DNA of 64,000 nucleotides from Alphaproteobacteria bacterium. GTDB taxonomy: Bacteria; Pseudomonadota; Alphaproteobacteria; DSM-16000; Inquilinaceae. The stretch is from NCBI GenBank assembly GCA_028281925.1, contig JANQIX010000104.1, positions 1-64,000 of the forward strand. Direction: 5' to 3'. The notes under the pieces were generated by a model that saw nothing but the letters and a program-made list of their open reading frames with translations, ran no database searches and had not been told where the DNA came from. Of the stretch, positions 32,831-41,840 are shown in pieces; within the stretch, counting starts at the first letter, position 1, and every line of letters starts with the position of its first letter. Made by a program: the position numbers and the translations under genes.

Positions 32831-33508
32831 ATGGCTTTCGTTCGCAATAAGGACAAGAGGATGATTTTCTACAAAGAAGAACGGCTTGCGCTTTTCATAG
32901 ACGGGGCCAATCTTTACGCCGCAGCGCGCTCTCTGCAATTCGACGTCGACTATAAACGGCTGCTTGAGCTGTTCGCTAAGAAGGGGAGACTTATCCGAGC
33001 GTTCTACTACACAACGTTGATTGAAGATCAGGAGTACTCGCCGATCCGTCCATTGATCGACTGGTTGGACTATAACGGGTACACGATGGTCACCAAGCCG
33101 ATCCGGGAGTACACGGACGCACAAGGCCGCCGCAAAGCCAAGGGCAGCGTCGATATCGACCTGGCCCTCGACGCCTTGGAGATGGCGGACAAGGTCGATC
33201 ATATCCTGCTGTTTTCCGGTGACGGGGATTTCCGGCGGCTGGTGGAAACGCTGCAGCGCAAGGGTGTACGCGTGACAGTGGTCAGCACCATCCGGTCGCA
33301 GCCGCCCATGGTCGCTGACGAATTGCGGCGGCAGGCCGACAACTTCATCGAGCTTCTGGAACTGGCCCCTCACATCCAGCGGAACATGGCCGACCGCCAT
33401 CCAGCACCGCGCAATGGCGAGATGATGCATCGCGAAGACGGCGACGATGATGAGGAGGAGGAGGAAGACGGCGACGAAGGCGTCGCCTATTACCGCGCCC
33501 CGGCGTGA
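32831..33508 (+). CDS. NYN-domain (LabA/DUF88-like) putative ribonuclease
   Basis: The 225-residue protein has the PIN-like NYN fold with its acidic metal site: ALFIDGANLYAAAR (first Asp), KGSVDIDLALDALEMADKVD, and LFSGDGDFRRLVETLQRKGV. These proteins are predicted Mg-dependent RNases. An acidic low-complexity tail (GDDDEEEEEDGDEG) lies near the C terminus. A second ATG at 32861 begins closer to the conserved core (MIFYKEERLALFIDG) and is a credible alternative start. It diverges from rpoZ and its stop overlaps the GTG start of the UDG gene. Confidence 0.85.
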   Translation: MAFVRNKDKRMIFYKEERLALFIDGANLYAAARSLQFDVDYKRLLELFAKKGRLIRAFYYTTLIEDQEYSPIRPLIDWLDYNGYTMVTKPIREYTDAQGRRKAKGSVDIDLALDALEMADKVDHILLFSGDGDFRRLVETLQRKGVRVTVVSTIRSQPPMVADELRRQADNFIELLELAPHIQRNMADRHPAPRNGEMMHREDGDDDEEEEEDGDEGVAYYRAPA

Positions 33509-34161
33509 TCGGAGGCCTGCCGCGATCGTCGGCGGAACCCGAACCGGAGTGTCCGCTCTGCCCGCGGCTGGTCCGATTTCGCGAGGCCAACCGGGACTCC
33601 CTGCCGGGCTACCACAACGGCCCGGTGCCCTCTTTTGGCGCCACTGACGTTCCGGTTCTCATTGTCGGGCTGGCGCCCGGGCTCCATGGAGCGAACAGAT
33701 CCGGTCGCCCCTTCACCGGCGATCACGCCGGTGGCCTGCTGTACCCCACCTTGCTGAAATTCGGGTTCGCACAGGGAACGTACGGCGCAGAGGCCGATGA
33801 CGGCCTGCGGCTTACCGGTTGCCGCATCACCAACGCCGTCCGGTGCGTGCCGCCTGAGAACAAGCCGACGACAGGCGAGATTGTGGCCTGCCGTCCCTTC
33901 CTGACGGCGGAAATGGACCAAATGGCCGGCCTCAGGGCTATCGTTGCCCTTGGTCAGGTCGCACACCGCGCTGTGCTGGCGGCCAAGGCACTAGTCGCGG
34001 CCCGGTGGCCGTTCGCCCACGGCACGGTCCATCGGCTGCCCGACGGCCTGCTGCTCGCGGACAGCTATCACTGCTCACGATACAACACGAACACCGGCAA
34101 GCTGACGGTGCCCATGTTCGAAGCCGTCTTCGCAGAGGTGCGGAGTCAGCTCGGATCTTGA
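33505..34161 (+). CDS. Uracil-DNA glycosylase, type V (UdgB-like)
   Basis: The family-5 active-site motif VGLAPGLHGANRSGRPFTGD (54-73) is clear, with the late motif YHCSRYNTNTGKL carrying the His. Four Cys suited to the 4Fe-4S cluster are Cys16, Cys19, Cys114 and Cys129. The enzyme removes uracil and related deaminated bases from DNA. The GTG start overlaps the stop of the NYN gene (GTGA), so the two are translationally coupled. Length 218 is normal. The usual Ala of the LAPAAHG form reads Gly-Leu here (LAPGLHG). Confidence 0.88.
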   Translation: MIGGLPRSSAEPEPECPLCPRLVRFREANRDSLPGYHNGPVPSFGATDVPVLIVGLAPGLHGANRSGRPFTGDHAGGLLYPTLLKFGFAQGTYGAEADDGLRLTGCRITNAVRCVPPENKPTTGEIVACRPFLTAEMDQMAGLRAIVALGQVAHRAVLAAKALVAARWPFAHGTVHRLPDGLLLADSYHCSRYNTNTGKLTVPMFEAVFAEVRSQLGS

Positions 34162-34197
34162 GAGTACGGTCAGTGGCTGAGAGGGGGCCGGCGCGGA

Positions 34198-34668
34198 TCA
34201 GCCTTTGTCGCGCATCAAGCGCGCCTTCTCGCGGTTCCAGTCGCGCGTCTTTTCCGTTTCCCGCTTGTCGTATTTGCGCTTGCCGCGGGCGAGGCCGAGA
34301 TCGACCTTGGCGATGCCGCGGCTGTTGAAATAGATCGACAGCGGCACCAGCGTGACGCCTTCGCGCCGCACCGCGCCCAAGAGCTTGTTCAGCTCACGCC
34401 GATGCACCAGCAGCTTGCGCGGCCGCCGCGTCTCATGATTGAAGCGGTTGGCTGCCCGATACTCGGGGATATAGGCGTTGAACAGGAACAGCTCGCCCGC
34501 CTGCTCGCCGGCATAGCTGTCCTGCAGGCTTGCCCGCCCATCGCGCAGCGACTTCACCTCGGTGCCGGTCAGGATGACGCCGGTTTCCAGGTTCTCGTCG
34601 ATGAAGTAGTCGTGCCGCGCCCGTCGGTTCTGTGCCACCAAACGGCCGTTCGGCCCCCGCGCTGCCAT
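34198..34668 (-). CDS. smpB: SsrA-binding protein SmpB
   Basis: SmpB binds tmRNA and delivers it to stalled ribosomes. The sequence has the OB-fold signature: VAQNRRARHDYFIDENLETG, then GTEVKSLRDGRASLQDSY, then a C-terminal basic tail with LGLARGKRKYDKRETEKTRD. Length 156 is standard. It lies 15 bases after dapA on the same strand, so dapA-smpB form an operon, a common alphaproteobacterial arrangement. I see no ssrA (tmRNA) gene in the window. Confidence 0.97.
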   Translation of the reverse strand: MAARGPNGRLVAQNRRARHDYFIDENLETGVILTGTEVKSLRDGRASLQDSYAGEQAGELFLFNAYIPEYRAANRFNHETRRPRKLLVHRRELNKLLGAVRREGVTLVPLSIYFNSRGIAKVDLGLARGKRKYDKRETEKTRDWNREKARLMRDKG

Positions 34669-34683
34669 GGTTGCTGTCCGCGG

Positions 34684-35574
34684 CTAGTTGATCACGCCGA
34701 CATGGCGCATGGCCTCGCGGACACGCTCTTTGGTCGCGTCGGACGGCTCCACCAGCGGCAGGCGCACGCGGGCCGGCGCCTTGCCCAGCACCGAGCATGC
34801 ATACTTCACCGGCGCCGGGCTGCTTTCCAGGAACAGCGCCCGGTGCAACGGTGCCAGACGGTCGCGCAACCGGCCCACGGTGGCAACATCGCCCGCCTGC
34901 CACGCTTCCTGCAGGTCGGCGCATTGCCGCGGCGCCGCGTTGGCCGTGACCGAGATACAGCCGTGACCGCCCTGCGCCAGAATCGCAGCCGCCGTGATAT
35001 CCTCACCGGAGATCACCGCGAAATCCTCCCCCGTCGCCAGCCGTGTCAGCAAGGGGCGCGCCAGATCGTTCGTGGCGTCTTTCACGCCGACGATGTTGGG
35101 CAGTTCCGCCAGCCTGGCCATGGTCTCGACGCTCATATCCACGGCCGAACGGCCGGGAATGTTGTAGATGAGAATCGGCAAGTCGGCGGCGTCATGGATG
35201 GCCTTGTAGTGTTGATAGAGCCCCTCTTGCGTGGGCCGGTTGTAATAGGGCGTGACCACCAGCGCGGCATCGGCGCCGACCTTGGCGGCATGGCGCTGGA
35301 AGGTGATGGCCTCGGTCGTGTTGTTGGACCCGGTGCCTGCGATCACCGGAACCCGGCCCGCAGCCGCCTCTACGCACAGCTCGATCACCCGCTGATGCTC
35401 GGCATGGCTCAGCGTCGGCGATTCACCCGTTGTGCCGCACGGAACGAGACCATGCGTCCCTTGCGCGATCTGCCAATCCACGAAAGACTGCAGTGCGCCT
35501 TCGTCGATCCCGTCTTCCGTGAACGGGGTGATCAGGGCGACGATGGATCCACGGAATCTCGGCAACTGAGACAT
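34684..35574 (-). CDS. dapA: 4-hydroxy-tetrahydrodipicolinate synthase
   Basis: DapA condenses pyruvate and aspartate semialdehyde at the branch to diaminopimelate and lysine. Landmarks in 296 residues are the entry GSIVALITPFTEDGIDEGAL, LVPCGTTGESPTLSHAEH, VTPYYNRPTQEGLYQHY, LYNIPGRS-type YNIPGRSAVDM and the Schiff-base Lys in NIVGVKDATND. The start at 35574 gives the canonical N terminus; its CATG is shared with the ATG that opens the transglycosylase frame on the other strand. Confidence 0.96.
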   Translation of the reverse strand: MSQLPRFRGSIVALITPFTEDGIDEGALQSFVDWQIAQGTHGLVPCGTTGESPTLSHAEHQRVIELCVEAAAGRVPVIAGTGSNNTTEAITFQRHAAKVGADAALVVTPYYNRPTQEGLYQHYKAIHDAADLPILIYNIPGRSAVDMSVETMARLAELPNIVGVKDATNDLARPLLTRLATGEDFAVISGEDITAAAILAQGGHGCISVTANAAPRQCADLQEAWQAGDVATVGRLRDRLAPLHRALFLESSPAPVKYACSVLGKAPARVRLPLVEPSDATKERVREAMRHVGVIN

Positions 35575-37597
35575 GACGACTCCTCTGGGCAGCTCGGCCC
35601 CTTTGCGCCGGACCTTAGACGCATGGGTGGAAGGCAGCAAGCGGGCGGCCCTGGGGCTGACCATCTGCGTTGTTGCCCTGCTGACAGGCGGCGGCGCGGC
35701 CGCACAATCCCTCACATCGCAGGACGCTGCCACCTACGCGGCGGCATTCCAGGCCGCCCAGGCGGGTGACTGGGCCGGCGCTCGGGCGACCGCCGCCCAG
35801 GCCGGCGATCCGGTTCTGGTGCCGGTTATCGTCGGCCGGGATCTGGAGCGGCGGGACGGCGGCCACAGCTTCGCCGCGATCGCCGGCTTCATCCGCCAGC
35901 ACCCGGTCTGGCCCACCACCGACGGGCTGCGCCGACGCGCCGAACGCGCCATCGCCGGGGGCGAGTCCGCCAGCGACCTGGTGGCCTGGTTCGAGCGGTA
36001 TCCGCCGCTGACCGCCAGCGGCGTAATCGCCCATGCCGGCGCCTTGTCGGACCTTGGCCGCGGACAGGAGGCCGCGGCGCTGGTGCTTGGCCGATGGTCC
36101 GATATGGAGCTGTCGCAACGCCAGCAGGAAACGCTGTTGAACCGGTTCGGCAACGCGTTCTCTGCCGCCGACCACATCGCCAGGCTCGATGCCGTGCTGT
36201 GGGCCGGGCGGGACGAAGAGGCACGCCGCATGTTCCCGCTGGTCGATGCCGGCTACCGCGCCCTGGCAGATGCCCGCATCCGGCTTGCCAATCGCAGCAG
36301 CGGGGTGGACACGGCGGTCGCCGCCGTGCCGGCCGGCCTGCAGGGCGACGAAGGGCTGATCTACGAACGTCTGCGGTGGCGCCGCCGCGCCGACCTGACG
36401 GCGCGCGCAATCGAGCTGCTGCCCAGCCAGCCAGCCGCATCCGCGCATGCCCGCGCCTGGTGGACCGAACGGCACATCCTGGCGCGCCGGCTGTTCGAAG
36501 CGAGAGACTATGCTGGCGCCTATGACATCGCGAGCGCGCACGGGCAGTCCGAAGGCTTCCCCCGTTCGCAGGCGGAATGGTTCTCAGGCTGGCTGGCGCT
36601 GCGCTTCCTCGGGCGACCGGAGGCTGCGTTCGGCCATTTCCAGCAGCTCTACAATAATGTGGCCACACCCATCAGCCTGGCCCGCGGCGCGTATTGGAGC
36701 GGGCGGGCGAGAGAAGCGGCCGGCGACGCAGCGGGCGCGAACCAGTGGTATCAGGCGGCTGCCCGGTACAACACGGCGTTCTACGGCCAGCTCGCAGCCG
36801 GCCGGCTGCGCATCCCCACCTTCACCGCCTTCGCGCCGGAGCCGGCCGTATCGGCACAAACGGCCGCCGCCTTCGCTGCGGAGGAGCCTGTGCGCATCGC
36901 ACGGGCCCTGGCACAGATCGACGAAGGGACATGGGCCGACCGTTTCCTGTTGACCCTTGCGGACGAGACGGAAGACCCGCAGCGCCTGACGCTGACCGGC
37001 AGCCTGGCGCTGGAATTGGGCCGGTATTGGGCCGCGGTGCGCACGGGCAAGAAGGCAGCCCGCCTTGGCATCACCCTGGCGTCAGCAAGCTATCCGCTGA
37101 TCTCGCTAAGCTCGGCCGACACGCGGCTTGAGCAGGCCATGGCGCTGGCCATCATCCGCCAGGAAAGCGAGTTCCGCCAGGGCGCCGTCAGCCCGGCCGG
37201 CGCACGTGGCCTGATGCAGCTGATGCCGCAGACGGCGCAGTCCGTGGCCGGGCAGCTCGGGCTAGCGCACAGCACCGGCATGTTGACCAGCAATCCCGGG
37301 CACAATATCCGCCTGGGGTCGACCTATCTGGCGGACACGATCTCGCGGTTCGGCGGATCCTATGTCCTGGCGTCTGCCGGCTACAACGCGGGGCCGGGCC
37401 GCGTGAACCGCTGGCTAGGGGAGCTTGGCGACCCGCGCAGCCGCGACCTCGACGGCTTCATCGACTGGATGGAAAGCATCCCGATCTATGAAACCCGCAA
37501 CTACGCCCAGCGCGTCATGGAAGCCCTGCAGGTCTACCGGCACCGGCTGGGCGAGCCGCCGGCTGTGGGTGTCCTGGAAAGGGACCTGAACCGATGA
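35573..37597 (+). CDS. Soluble lytic murein transglycosylase (Slt-like)
   Basis: The protein (674 aa from the first ATG) has a signal or anchor (GLTICVVALLTGGGAAAQ), a long helical superhelical domain of about 450 residues, and a C-terminal SLT lysozyme-like domain with the catalytic Glu near residue 530 in IRQESEFRQGAVSPAGARGL, then MQLMPQTA and AGYNAGPGRVNRW. It cleaves peptidoglycan glycan strands to anhydromuropeptides in the periplasm. The first ATG overlaps the dapA start codon by two bases and adds 20 odd residues; the in-frame GTG at 35627 just before the signal core is a more credible start. The HAD gene overlaps its end by 4 bases. Confidence 0.92.
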   Translation: MTTPLGSSAPLRRTLDAWVEGSKRAALGLTICVVALLTGGGAAAQSLTSQDAATYAAAFQAAQAGDWAGARATAAQAGDPVLVPVIVGRDLERRDGGHSFAAIAGFIRQHPVWPTTDGLRRRAERAIAGGESASDLVAWFERYPPLTASGVIAHAGALSDLGRGQEAAALVLGRWSDMELSQRQQETLLNRFGNAFSAADHIARLDAVLWAGRDEEARRMFPLVDAGYRALADARIRLANRSSGVDTAVAAVPAGLQGDEGLIYERLRWRRRADLTARAIELLPSQPAASAHARAWWTERHILARRLFEARDYAGAYDIASAHGQSEGFPRSQAEWFSGWLALRFLGRPEAAFGHFQQLYNNVATPISLARGAYWSGRAREAAGDAAGANQWYQAAARYNTAFYGQLAAGRLRIPTFTAFAPEPAVSAQTAAAFAAEEPVRIARALAQIDEGTWADRFLLTLADETEDPQRLTLTGSLALELGRYWAAVRTGKKAARLGITLASASYPLISLSSADTRLEQAMALAIIRQESEFRQGAVSPAGARGLMQLMPQTAQSVAGQLGLAHSTGMLTSNPGHNIRLGSTYLADTISRFGGSYVLASAGYNAGPGRVNRWLGELGDPRSRDLDGFIDWMESIPIYETRNYAQRVMEALQVYRHRLGEPPAVGVLERDLNR

Positions 37598-38283
37598 CGG
37601 GATCGGTGCTTTCAGGCATTCGCGCCTGTGTGTTCGATGCCTACGGCACGCTCTTGGACGTCCACGCGCCGGCCCAGCGGCTGGCACCGGAAATCGGACC
37701 TCAGGCGGATCGGCTGTCGGCGACATGGCGCGCCAAGCAGTTAGAGTATTCTTGGCTGCGCAGCCTAATGCGCCGGCACGCGGATTTCTGGCAGGTGACG
37801 CAGGAGGCGCTGGATTTCGCCATGGAGGAAACGGGCCTTTCCGACGATGGCCTTCGCGAGAAGCTGCTAGCCCTCTATTGGCGGCTGGAAGCCTATGAAG
37901 ACGGGGCTCGTATCTTGTCGGTCTTGCGCGATGCCGGCATCGCCACGGCGATCCTGTCCAACGGCTCGCCGGAGATGCTGGATGCGGCCGCCGACAATGC
38001 CGGGCTGCGGCCTCTTCTGGACGCCGTCTTGTCGGTGGAGCCGGTCGGCATCTTCAAACCCGATGCCGCCACCTACCAACTTGCCGTCGACCGCCTTGGC
38101 GTGGAGAAATCGGCTATCTGCTTCATTTCGTCGAATGGGTGGGACGCCGGAGGCGCTGCAGCATTCGGGTTCCAAGTCGCCTGGTTGAACCGGTTCCGCC
38201 ACCCACGCGAGCGCCTGCCTGTCGCCCCCGCAATCGTGATCCCGACCTTGGACGAACTGCCGAGCGCCCTCGGCATCGCCTGA
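37594..38283 (+). CDS. Haloacid dehalogenase type II (HAD superfamily)
   Basis: The HAD nucleophile motif is VFDAYGTLLD (residues 13-22; Asp nucleophile). Motif II is AILSNGSPEML, and SVEPVGIFKPDAATYQLA holds the motif III Lys. SSNGWDAGGAAAFGF and the Trp/Asn-rich end are typical of L-2-haloacid dehalogenases, which hydrolyse 2-haloalkanoates to 2-hydroxy acids. Length 229 is right. It overlaps the transglycosylase gene by 4 bases (ATGA) and precedes the threonine ammonia-lyase gene by 20 bases, so three unrelated functions share one transcript. Confidence 0.9.
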   Translation: MTGSVLSGIRACVFDAYGTLLDVHAPAQRLAPEIGPQADRLSATWRAKQLEYSWLRSLMRRHADFWQVTQEALDFAMEETGLSDDGLREKLLALYWRLEAYEDGARILSVLRDAGIATAILSNGSPEMLDAAADNAGLRPLLDAVLSVEPVGIFKPDAATYQLAVDRLGVEKSAICFISSNGWDAGGAAAFGFQVAWLNRFRHPRERLPVAPAIVIPTLDELPSALGIA

Positions 38284-38303
38284 ACAGAGAACCCCGTAGA
38301 GCC

Positions 38304-39308
38304 ATGCCTGACACGACCCCTCCTCCGCCCGCAGTCCCGACGATCGCAGACATCGAGGCCGCGGCGGAGCGGCTGGCTGGCGTTGCAGTGCTGACGCCCC
38401 TCTTGGAGTCGCCCCTGTTGAACGAGAGGTTTGGCGGCCGACTGCTGGTCAAGGCAGAGCCACTGCAGCGTACCGGATCGTTCAAATTCCGCGGCGCCTT
38501 CAATCGCATCAGCCGGATACCGGCCGACGTGCGCCGCAACGGCGTGGTCGCGTATTCCAGCGGCAATCACGCGCAGGGCGTCGCGGCCGCCGCGAAGATG
38601 AGCGGTATCGCTGCCACCATCATCATGCCGGCTGACGCCCCGGCCATCAAACGACGCAACACAGAGGCCTGGGGTGCGCGCGTCGTTTCCTACGACCGCT
38701 ACCGCGAAGTGCGCGAGAAGATCGGCAGCGAGATCGCCGCCGAAACGGGCGCCACGCTGGTCAAGCCCTATGACGACCCCGACATTGTGGCCGGACAAGG
38801 CACGACGGGGCTGGAGCTTGCCGCGCAATGCAAGTCGCTGGGGGTCGCGCCCGATGCGGTACTGGTGTGCTGCGGTGGCGGTGGGCTTACGGCCGGCATC
38901 GCCATTGCGCTGGCTGACCGGCTGCCCGACACGAAGGTCCACGTGGCTGAGCCGGAGGGGTATGACAGCACCGGCCAGTCGCTTGCCGCAGGCGAGCGCA
39001 TTTCCGTCGACCCGGCTCGGAAATCCGCGTGCGACGCCCTGCTGGCACCGGCACCCGGCGTACTTACCTTCGAGATCAACCGGCATCTCGTGGCAGGTGG
39101 ACTGACCATCACGGACAGCGACGCCTTCGCCGCCATGGCGACGGCGTTCGAGCACTTCAAGCTGGTGCTCGAGCCGGGCGGGGCGGCCGCCCTCGCAGCA
39201 GCGCTGAGTGGCCGGCTGCCGATAGCTGGCAAGACCGTCGTTGCCGTCGCATCCGGGGGCAATGTCGACCCTGCAGTCTTCGCCAGGGCCCTCACGCAGA
39301 CCGGCTGA
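38304..39308 (+). CDS. Threonine ammonia-lyase (catabolic type)
   Basis: A fold-type II PLP enzyme of 334 residues. The Schiff-base Lys is in TGSFKFRGAFNRI, followed by YSSGNHAQGVAAAAK, the cofactor phosphate loop CCGGGGLTAGIA and the late SGGNVDP. It should convert L-threonine (or serine) to 2-oxobutyrate (or pyruvate) and ammonia. There is no ACT regulatory domain, so it is not the feedback-controlled biosynthetic form. A 20-base gap follows the HAD gene; the enzyme ends convergent with the bactofilin gene 24 bases further. It is clearly different from the MocR-linked paralogue at 11267. Confidence 0.9.
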   Translation: MPDTTPPPPAVPTIADIEAAAERLAGVAVLTPLLESPLLNERFGGRLLVKAEPLQRTGSFKFRGAFNRISRIPADVRRNGVVAYSSGNHAQGVAAAAKMSGIAATIIMPADAPAIKRRNTEAWGARVVSYDRYREVREKIGSEIAAETGATLVKPYDDPDIVAGQGTTGLELAAQCKSLGVAPDAVLVCCGGGGLTAGIAIALADRLPDTKVHVAEPEGYDSTGQSLAAGERISVDPARKSACDALLAPAPGVLTFEINRHLVAGGLTITDSDAFAAMATAFEHFKLVLEPGGAAALAAALSGRLPIAGKTVVAVASGGNVDPAVFARALTQTG

Positions 39309-39332
39309 CCTCGCGTAGCGAGCGTTCGTCCG

Positions 39333-39791
39333 TCAGGACTTCGAGGTCGAGCCGGAAGCGCCGGCGGGTTCGCCGTCCTTCACCACCAGGTTCACGACCG
39401 GCTTGTCTTCTTTGGTCTGCTTCTTGACCATGCCTTCCATGGCCGCACCGCGCGCGATCTCGAGAACCTCGTGCAGGATGTCGCCGTTCACCTGTGCGGT
39501 CTCCAGCAAGGTCACCTCCTTGCCGCGGATCCGCCCATTGACCCGGCCCCAGACGCGGACAATGTCGGCCACGATCTCGCCGTTGATCTCAGCCGTCTTG
39601 CCGACGGTCAGGCTGGTGCTCTGGATGTCGCCGTCGACGGTTCCGTCGATCTGAACGTCGCCCGACGTCCGCAGATCACCAGCGATCCGCATATCATTGC
39701 CGATGATGGAGGGCTGGGGCGGTGTGGCATGCTCGCGCGCTCGCGCTTCGGGTCTGCCGTTGCCCCTATTGGTCTGAGATTTCGAAAACAT
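39333..39791 (-). CDS. Bactofilin paired with M23 peptidase
   Basis: The 152-residue protein has the bactofilin beta-helix core: IIGNDMRIAGDLRTSGDVQI, then DGTVDGDIQSTSLTVGKTAE, then INGEIVADIVRVWGRVNGRI, then GKEVTLLETAQVNGDILHEV. Short disordered ends flank it, Arg-rich at the N and Ser/Lys-rich at the C terminus. Bactofilins polymerise and position cell-wall enzymes. Its start lies 26 bases inside the end of the M23 peptidase gene on the same strand, a strong sign of coupled synthesis and a conserved bactofilin-peptidase partnership. Confidence 0.92.
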   Translation of the reverse strand: MFSKSQTNRGNGRPEARAREHATPPQPSIIGNDMRIAGDLRTSGDVQIDGTVDGDIQSTSLTVGKTAEINGEIVADIVRVWGRVNGRIRGKEVTLLETAQVNGDILHEVLEIARGAAMEGMVKKQTKEDKPVVNLVVKDGEPAGASGSTSKS

Positions 39792-41415
39792 GCTGCCCCG
39801 CCGTTAAAAAGTTGATTGGATTGCGCTCTTCACCATTTACATGAACTTCATAATGCAGATGGGACCCGGTGCTGCGCCCCGTGCTGCCCATCAGCCCGAC
39901 GCGAGCGCCGTACTCCACCCGATCCCCTTCAGAGACACCGATGCTGTTCAGATGCGCGTACCGGGTCACGAGACCCAGCCCGTGATCGATCTCGACCATG
40001 TTGCCATAGGCGCCACGCCGCCCCGCAAAGGTGACCGTTCCCGGCGCCGTCGCATAGATCGGCGTTCGCAGTGGAGCGCTGAAGTCGAGACCCCAGTGCT
40101 GCGAAAGGCGGCCAGTGAACGGATCGCGCCGGGTTCCGAAGCCGCTGGACAGACGGTATGCATCGCGCAGCGGGATGCCGATGGGAAGGCGGTTTGCGAC
40201 ATCGCGCAGATCGGCGGCGCGGCCGACGACCGAAACAAGATCGACCGCGTCCGACCAGACCCGATCCGCCAGCAGATGGTCTGGCAGCATGGGGATCATG
40301 GGTCCGCCGGTCCCATGCTCCATGCCATCGTCGATGACAAAGTCCTCTTCCACGAATCCGACATCGTCATGCAGCGCCGTGATCATCTGATCGATATCGA
40401 GACCGGTGAGGGCAAGCCCGGTCTCCAGGTCGACCACATGGCTCTCAGAGCGCTCCCGCAGTTCGGCGAACAGGAAGGCTTGGCTCTGGCGTAACGTCGT
40501 CAACTCGTCGGTCAGCCGCACGACCTCGCTGCGCACTACGGCGGTCTGGTCGTTCATCAGATCCCGCTCGGCAGACACTTCCGTGGCCGTTCTCTGGGCG
40601 TCGTAGAGCAGCGACGCCAGTTGATCGCCGCGCTCGTCGGATCTCGCAAGGCCTCGCTCAAGCTCGGCAATCCGGGCGATCAACGTATCGCGCTCCTCGA
40701 CAATCCGGTCGACCGTCCTGTAGGCGCCCTGGACCGCCATCGTCAGATCCTGGATCTGGTCTTCCAGCGTCGCGTTCCAGTCGGACGCCTCGTCGATCAT
40801 ATGCGTCAGCCGGCCGATCTCATGCCTGAGGCCGCTCTGATCCTGCAGCAACCCGTCGCGCACATCGGTCAGAGACGCCAGCTCCTCATTCAGCGCCGAG
40901 ATGTCGGCGGTCAGCGCCCCCCGCTCGTCGACGGCTTCCTCAAGCTCCAGCTCCAGGTCCATGATCCGGCCGATCAGCGATTCCCGGGCGCGCTCTATCA
41001 CCGAGCGCGCATTCTCGCTGGCGCCCAAAGAGGTCTGCAGCGCCGATATCTCGGCCTGAAGCTGCGTGTTCCTGTCGAGAATCTGCTCGCCGAGGGCGCT
41101 GGTGTGGCCCAGTTCGGCTGCGGCGGCCTCTACGGTTCCGTACCGGTCCGCGAGGTCCGTAATCAACTCCGCATAGCCGATCTCGAGATCCTGTATGTGT
41201 CCCGACTGCTCGTCGATCAGCATGCTCGCAAGGCCGTATGCGACCGTTGTCGCCATGGCCCAGATGAAGCCGCAGGAGACAAGCCCCGCGAGCAGGTATT
41301 GATGACGTCTTCGAAAATGCAGATAGGTAACGCCGTTTTCCGAACGGATCAGTATCTGACGGTCCTTGAACACCTTGCCAAGGAATTCCCGCCAGCCAGC
41401 CGTTGCTGTGCGCAT
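39766..41415 (-). CDS. M23 (LytM-type) peptidase with coiled coil
   Basis: The 549-residue protein has a membrane anchor at about residues 38-60 (LLAGLVSCGFIWAMATTVAY), a coiled coil of about 250 residues and a C-terminal LytM domain with GFGTRRDPFTGRLSQHWGLD and the second metal motif GSHLHYEVHVNG. M23 endopeptidases cut peptidoglycan cross-links in the periplasm. The ATG at 41415 follows a Gly-rich GGGCGGGGG site and places the anchor properly; the frame is open to 41598. It is the partner of the overlapping bactofilin gene, as in LmdC/BacA-type shape systems. Confidence 0.92.
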   Translation of the reverse strand: MRTATAGWREFLGKVFKDRQILIRSENGVTYLHFRRRHQYLLAGLVSCGFIWAMATTVAYGLASMLIDEQSGHIQDLEIGYAELITDLADRYGTVEAAAAELGHTSALGEQILDRNTQLQAEISALQTSLGASENARSVIERARESLIGRIMDLELELEEAVDERGALTADISALNEELASLTDVRDGLLQDQSGLRHEIGRLTHMIDEASDWNATLEDQIQDLTMAVQGAYRTVDRIVEERDTLIARIAELERGLARSDERGDQLASLLYDAQRTATEVSAERDLMNDQTAVVRSEVVRLTDELTTLRQSQAFLFAELRERSESHVVDLETGLALTGLDIDQMITALHDDVGFVEEDFVIDDGMEHGTGGPMIPMLPDHLLADRVWSDAVDLVSVVGRAADLRDVANRLPIGIPLRDAYRLSSGFGTRRDPFTGRLSQHWGLDFSAPLRTPIYATAPGTVTFAGRRGAYGNMVEIDHGLGLVTRYAHLNSIGVSEGDRVEYGARVGLMGSTGRSTGSHLHYEVHVNGEERNPINFLTAGQHVFEISDQ

Positions 41416-41605
41416 GTGCCCCCGCCCAATGATCTTCGAAGGCCGGCCGAAGCCGCCCTTCCGACTCCTCGTGCCCTCCCACCGATCATCACTGATGCCG
41501 CCCCGGTCCGCTAAGCGGGGCCGATCTGCCGTCCGGATCAGCAGTGGAAGGTCTACTGACATGGCGCGCGTCCCCCTGACTCCGCGCACCATACCCACAC
41601 CTTGG

Positions 41606-41622
41606 TTATTGACGCGTTAACC
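41606..41622. promoter_or_regulatory. Possible CtrA box upstream of the M23-bactofilin unit
   Basis: TTAT (41606-41609), seven bases, then TTAACC (41617-41622) is one mismatch from the alphaproteobacterial CtrA site TTAA-N7-TTAACC. It lies about 190 bases before the M23 start. A GANTC (CcrM) site, GAATC, is close by at 41628-41632. The regulator gene itself is not in the window. Confidence 0.35.
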
Positions 41623-41840
41623 CTATCGAATCCGCTCTGTGGGCGCAATAAACGTGCACCCCTGTGGTGACAAAGTTTGGCCGAACTCATAGTTGAGACA
41701 GGTTCTCCATACTACTGCTCGCCGGCTGGTTCCGACCTCGGCCGATGCCGCCGCTTTGGGCCACGACTCCCGAAACGCGTTACAAAATGGTAAACCTGAT
41801 CGCAGTCCGAAAACGAGTCGGGACAACAGAGCGGGATCCG

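Noticed and set aside
38304..39308. Biosynthetic threonine deaminase IlvA
   Set aside because: No C-terminal ACT-like regulatory domain; length 334 fits the catabolic or serine/threonine type.
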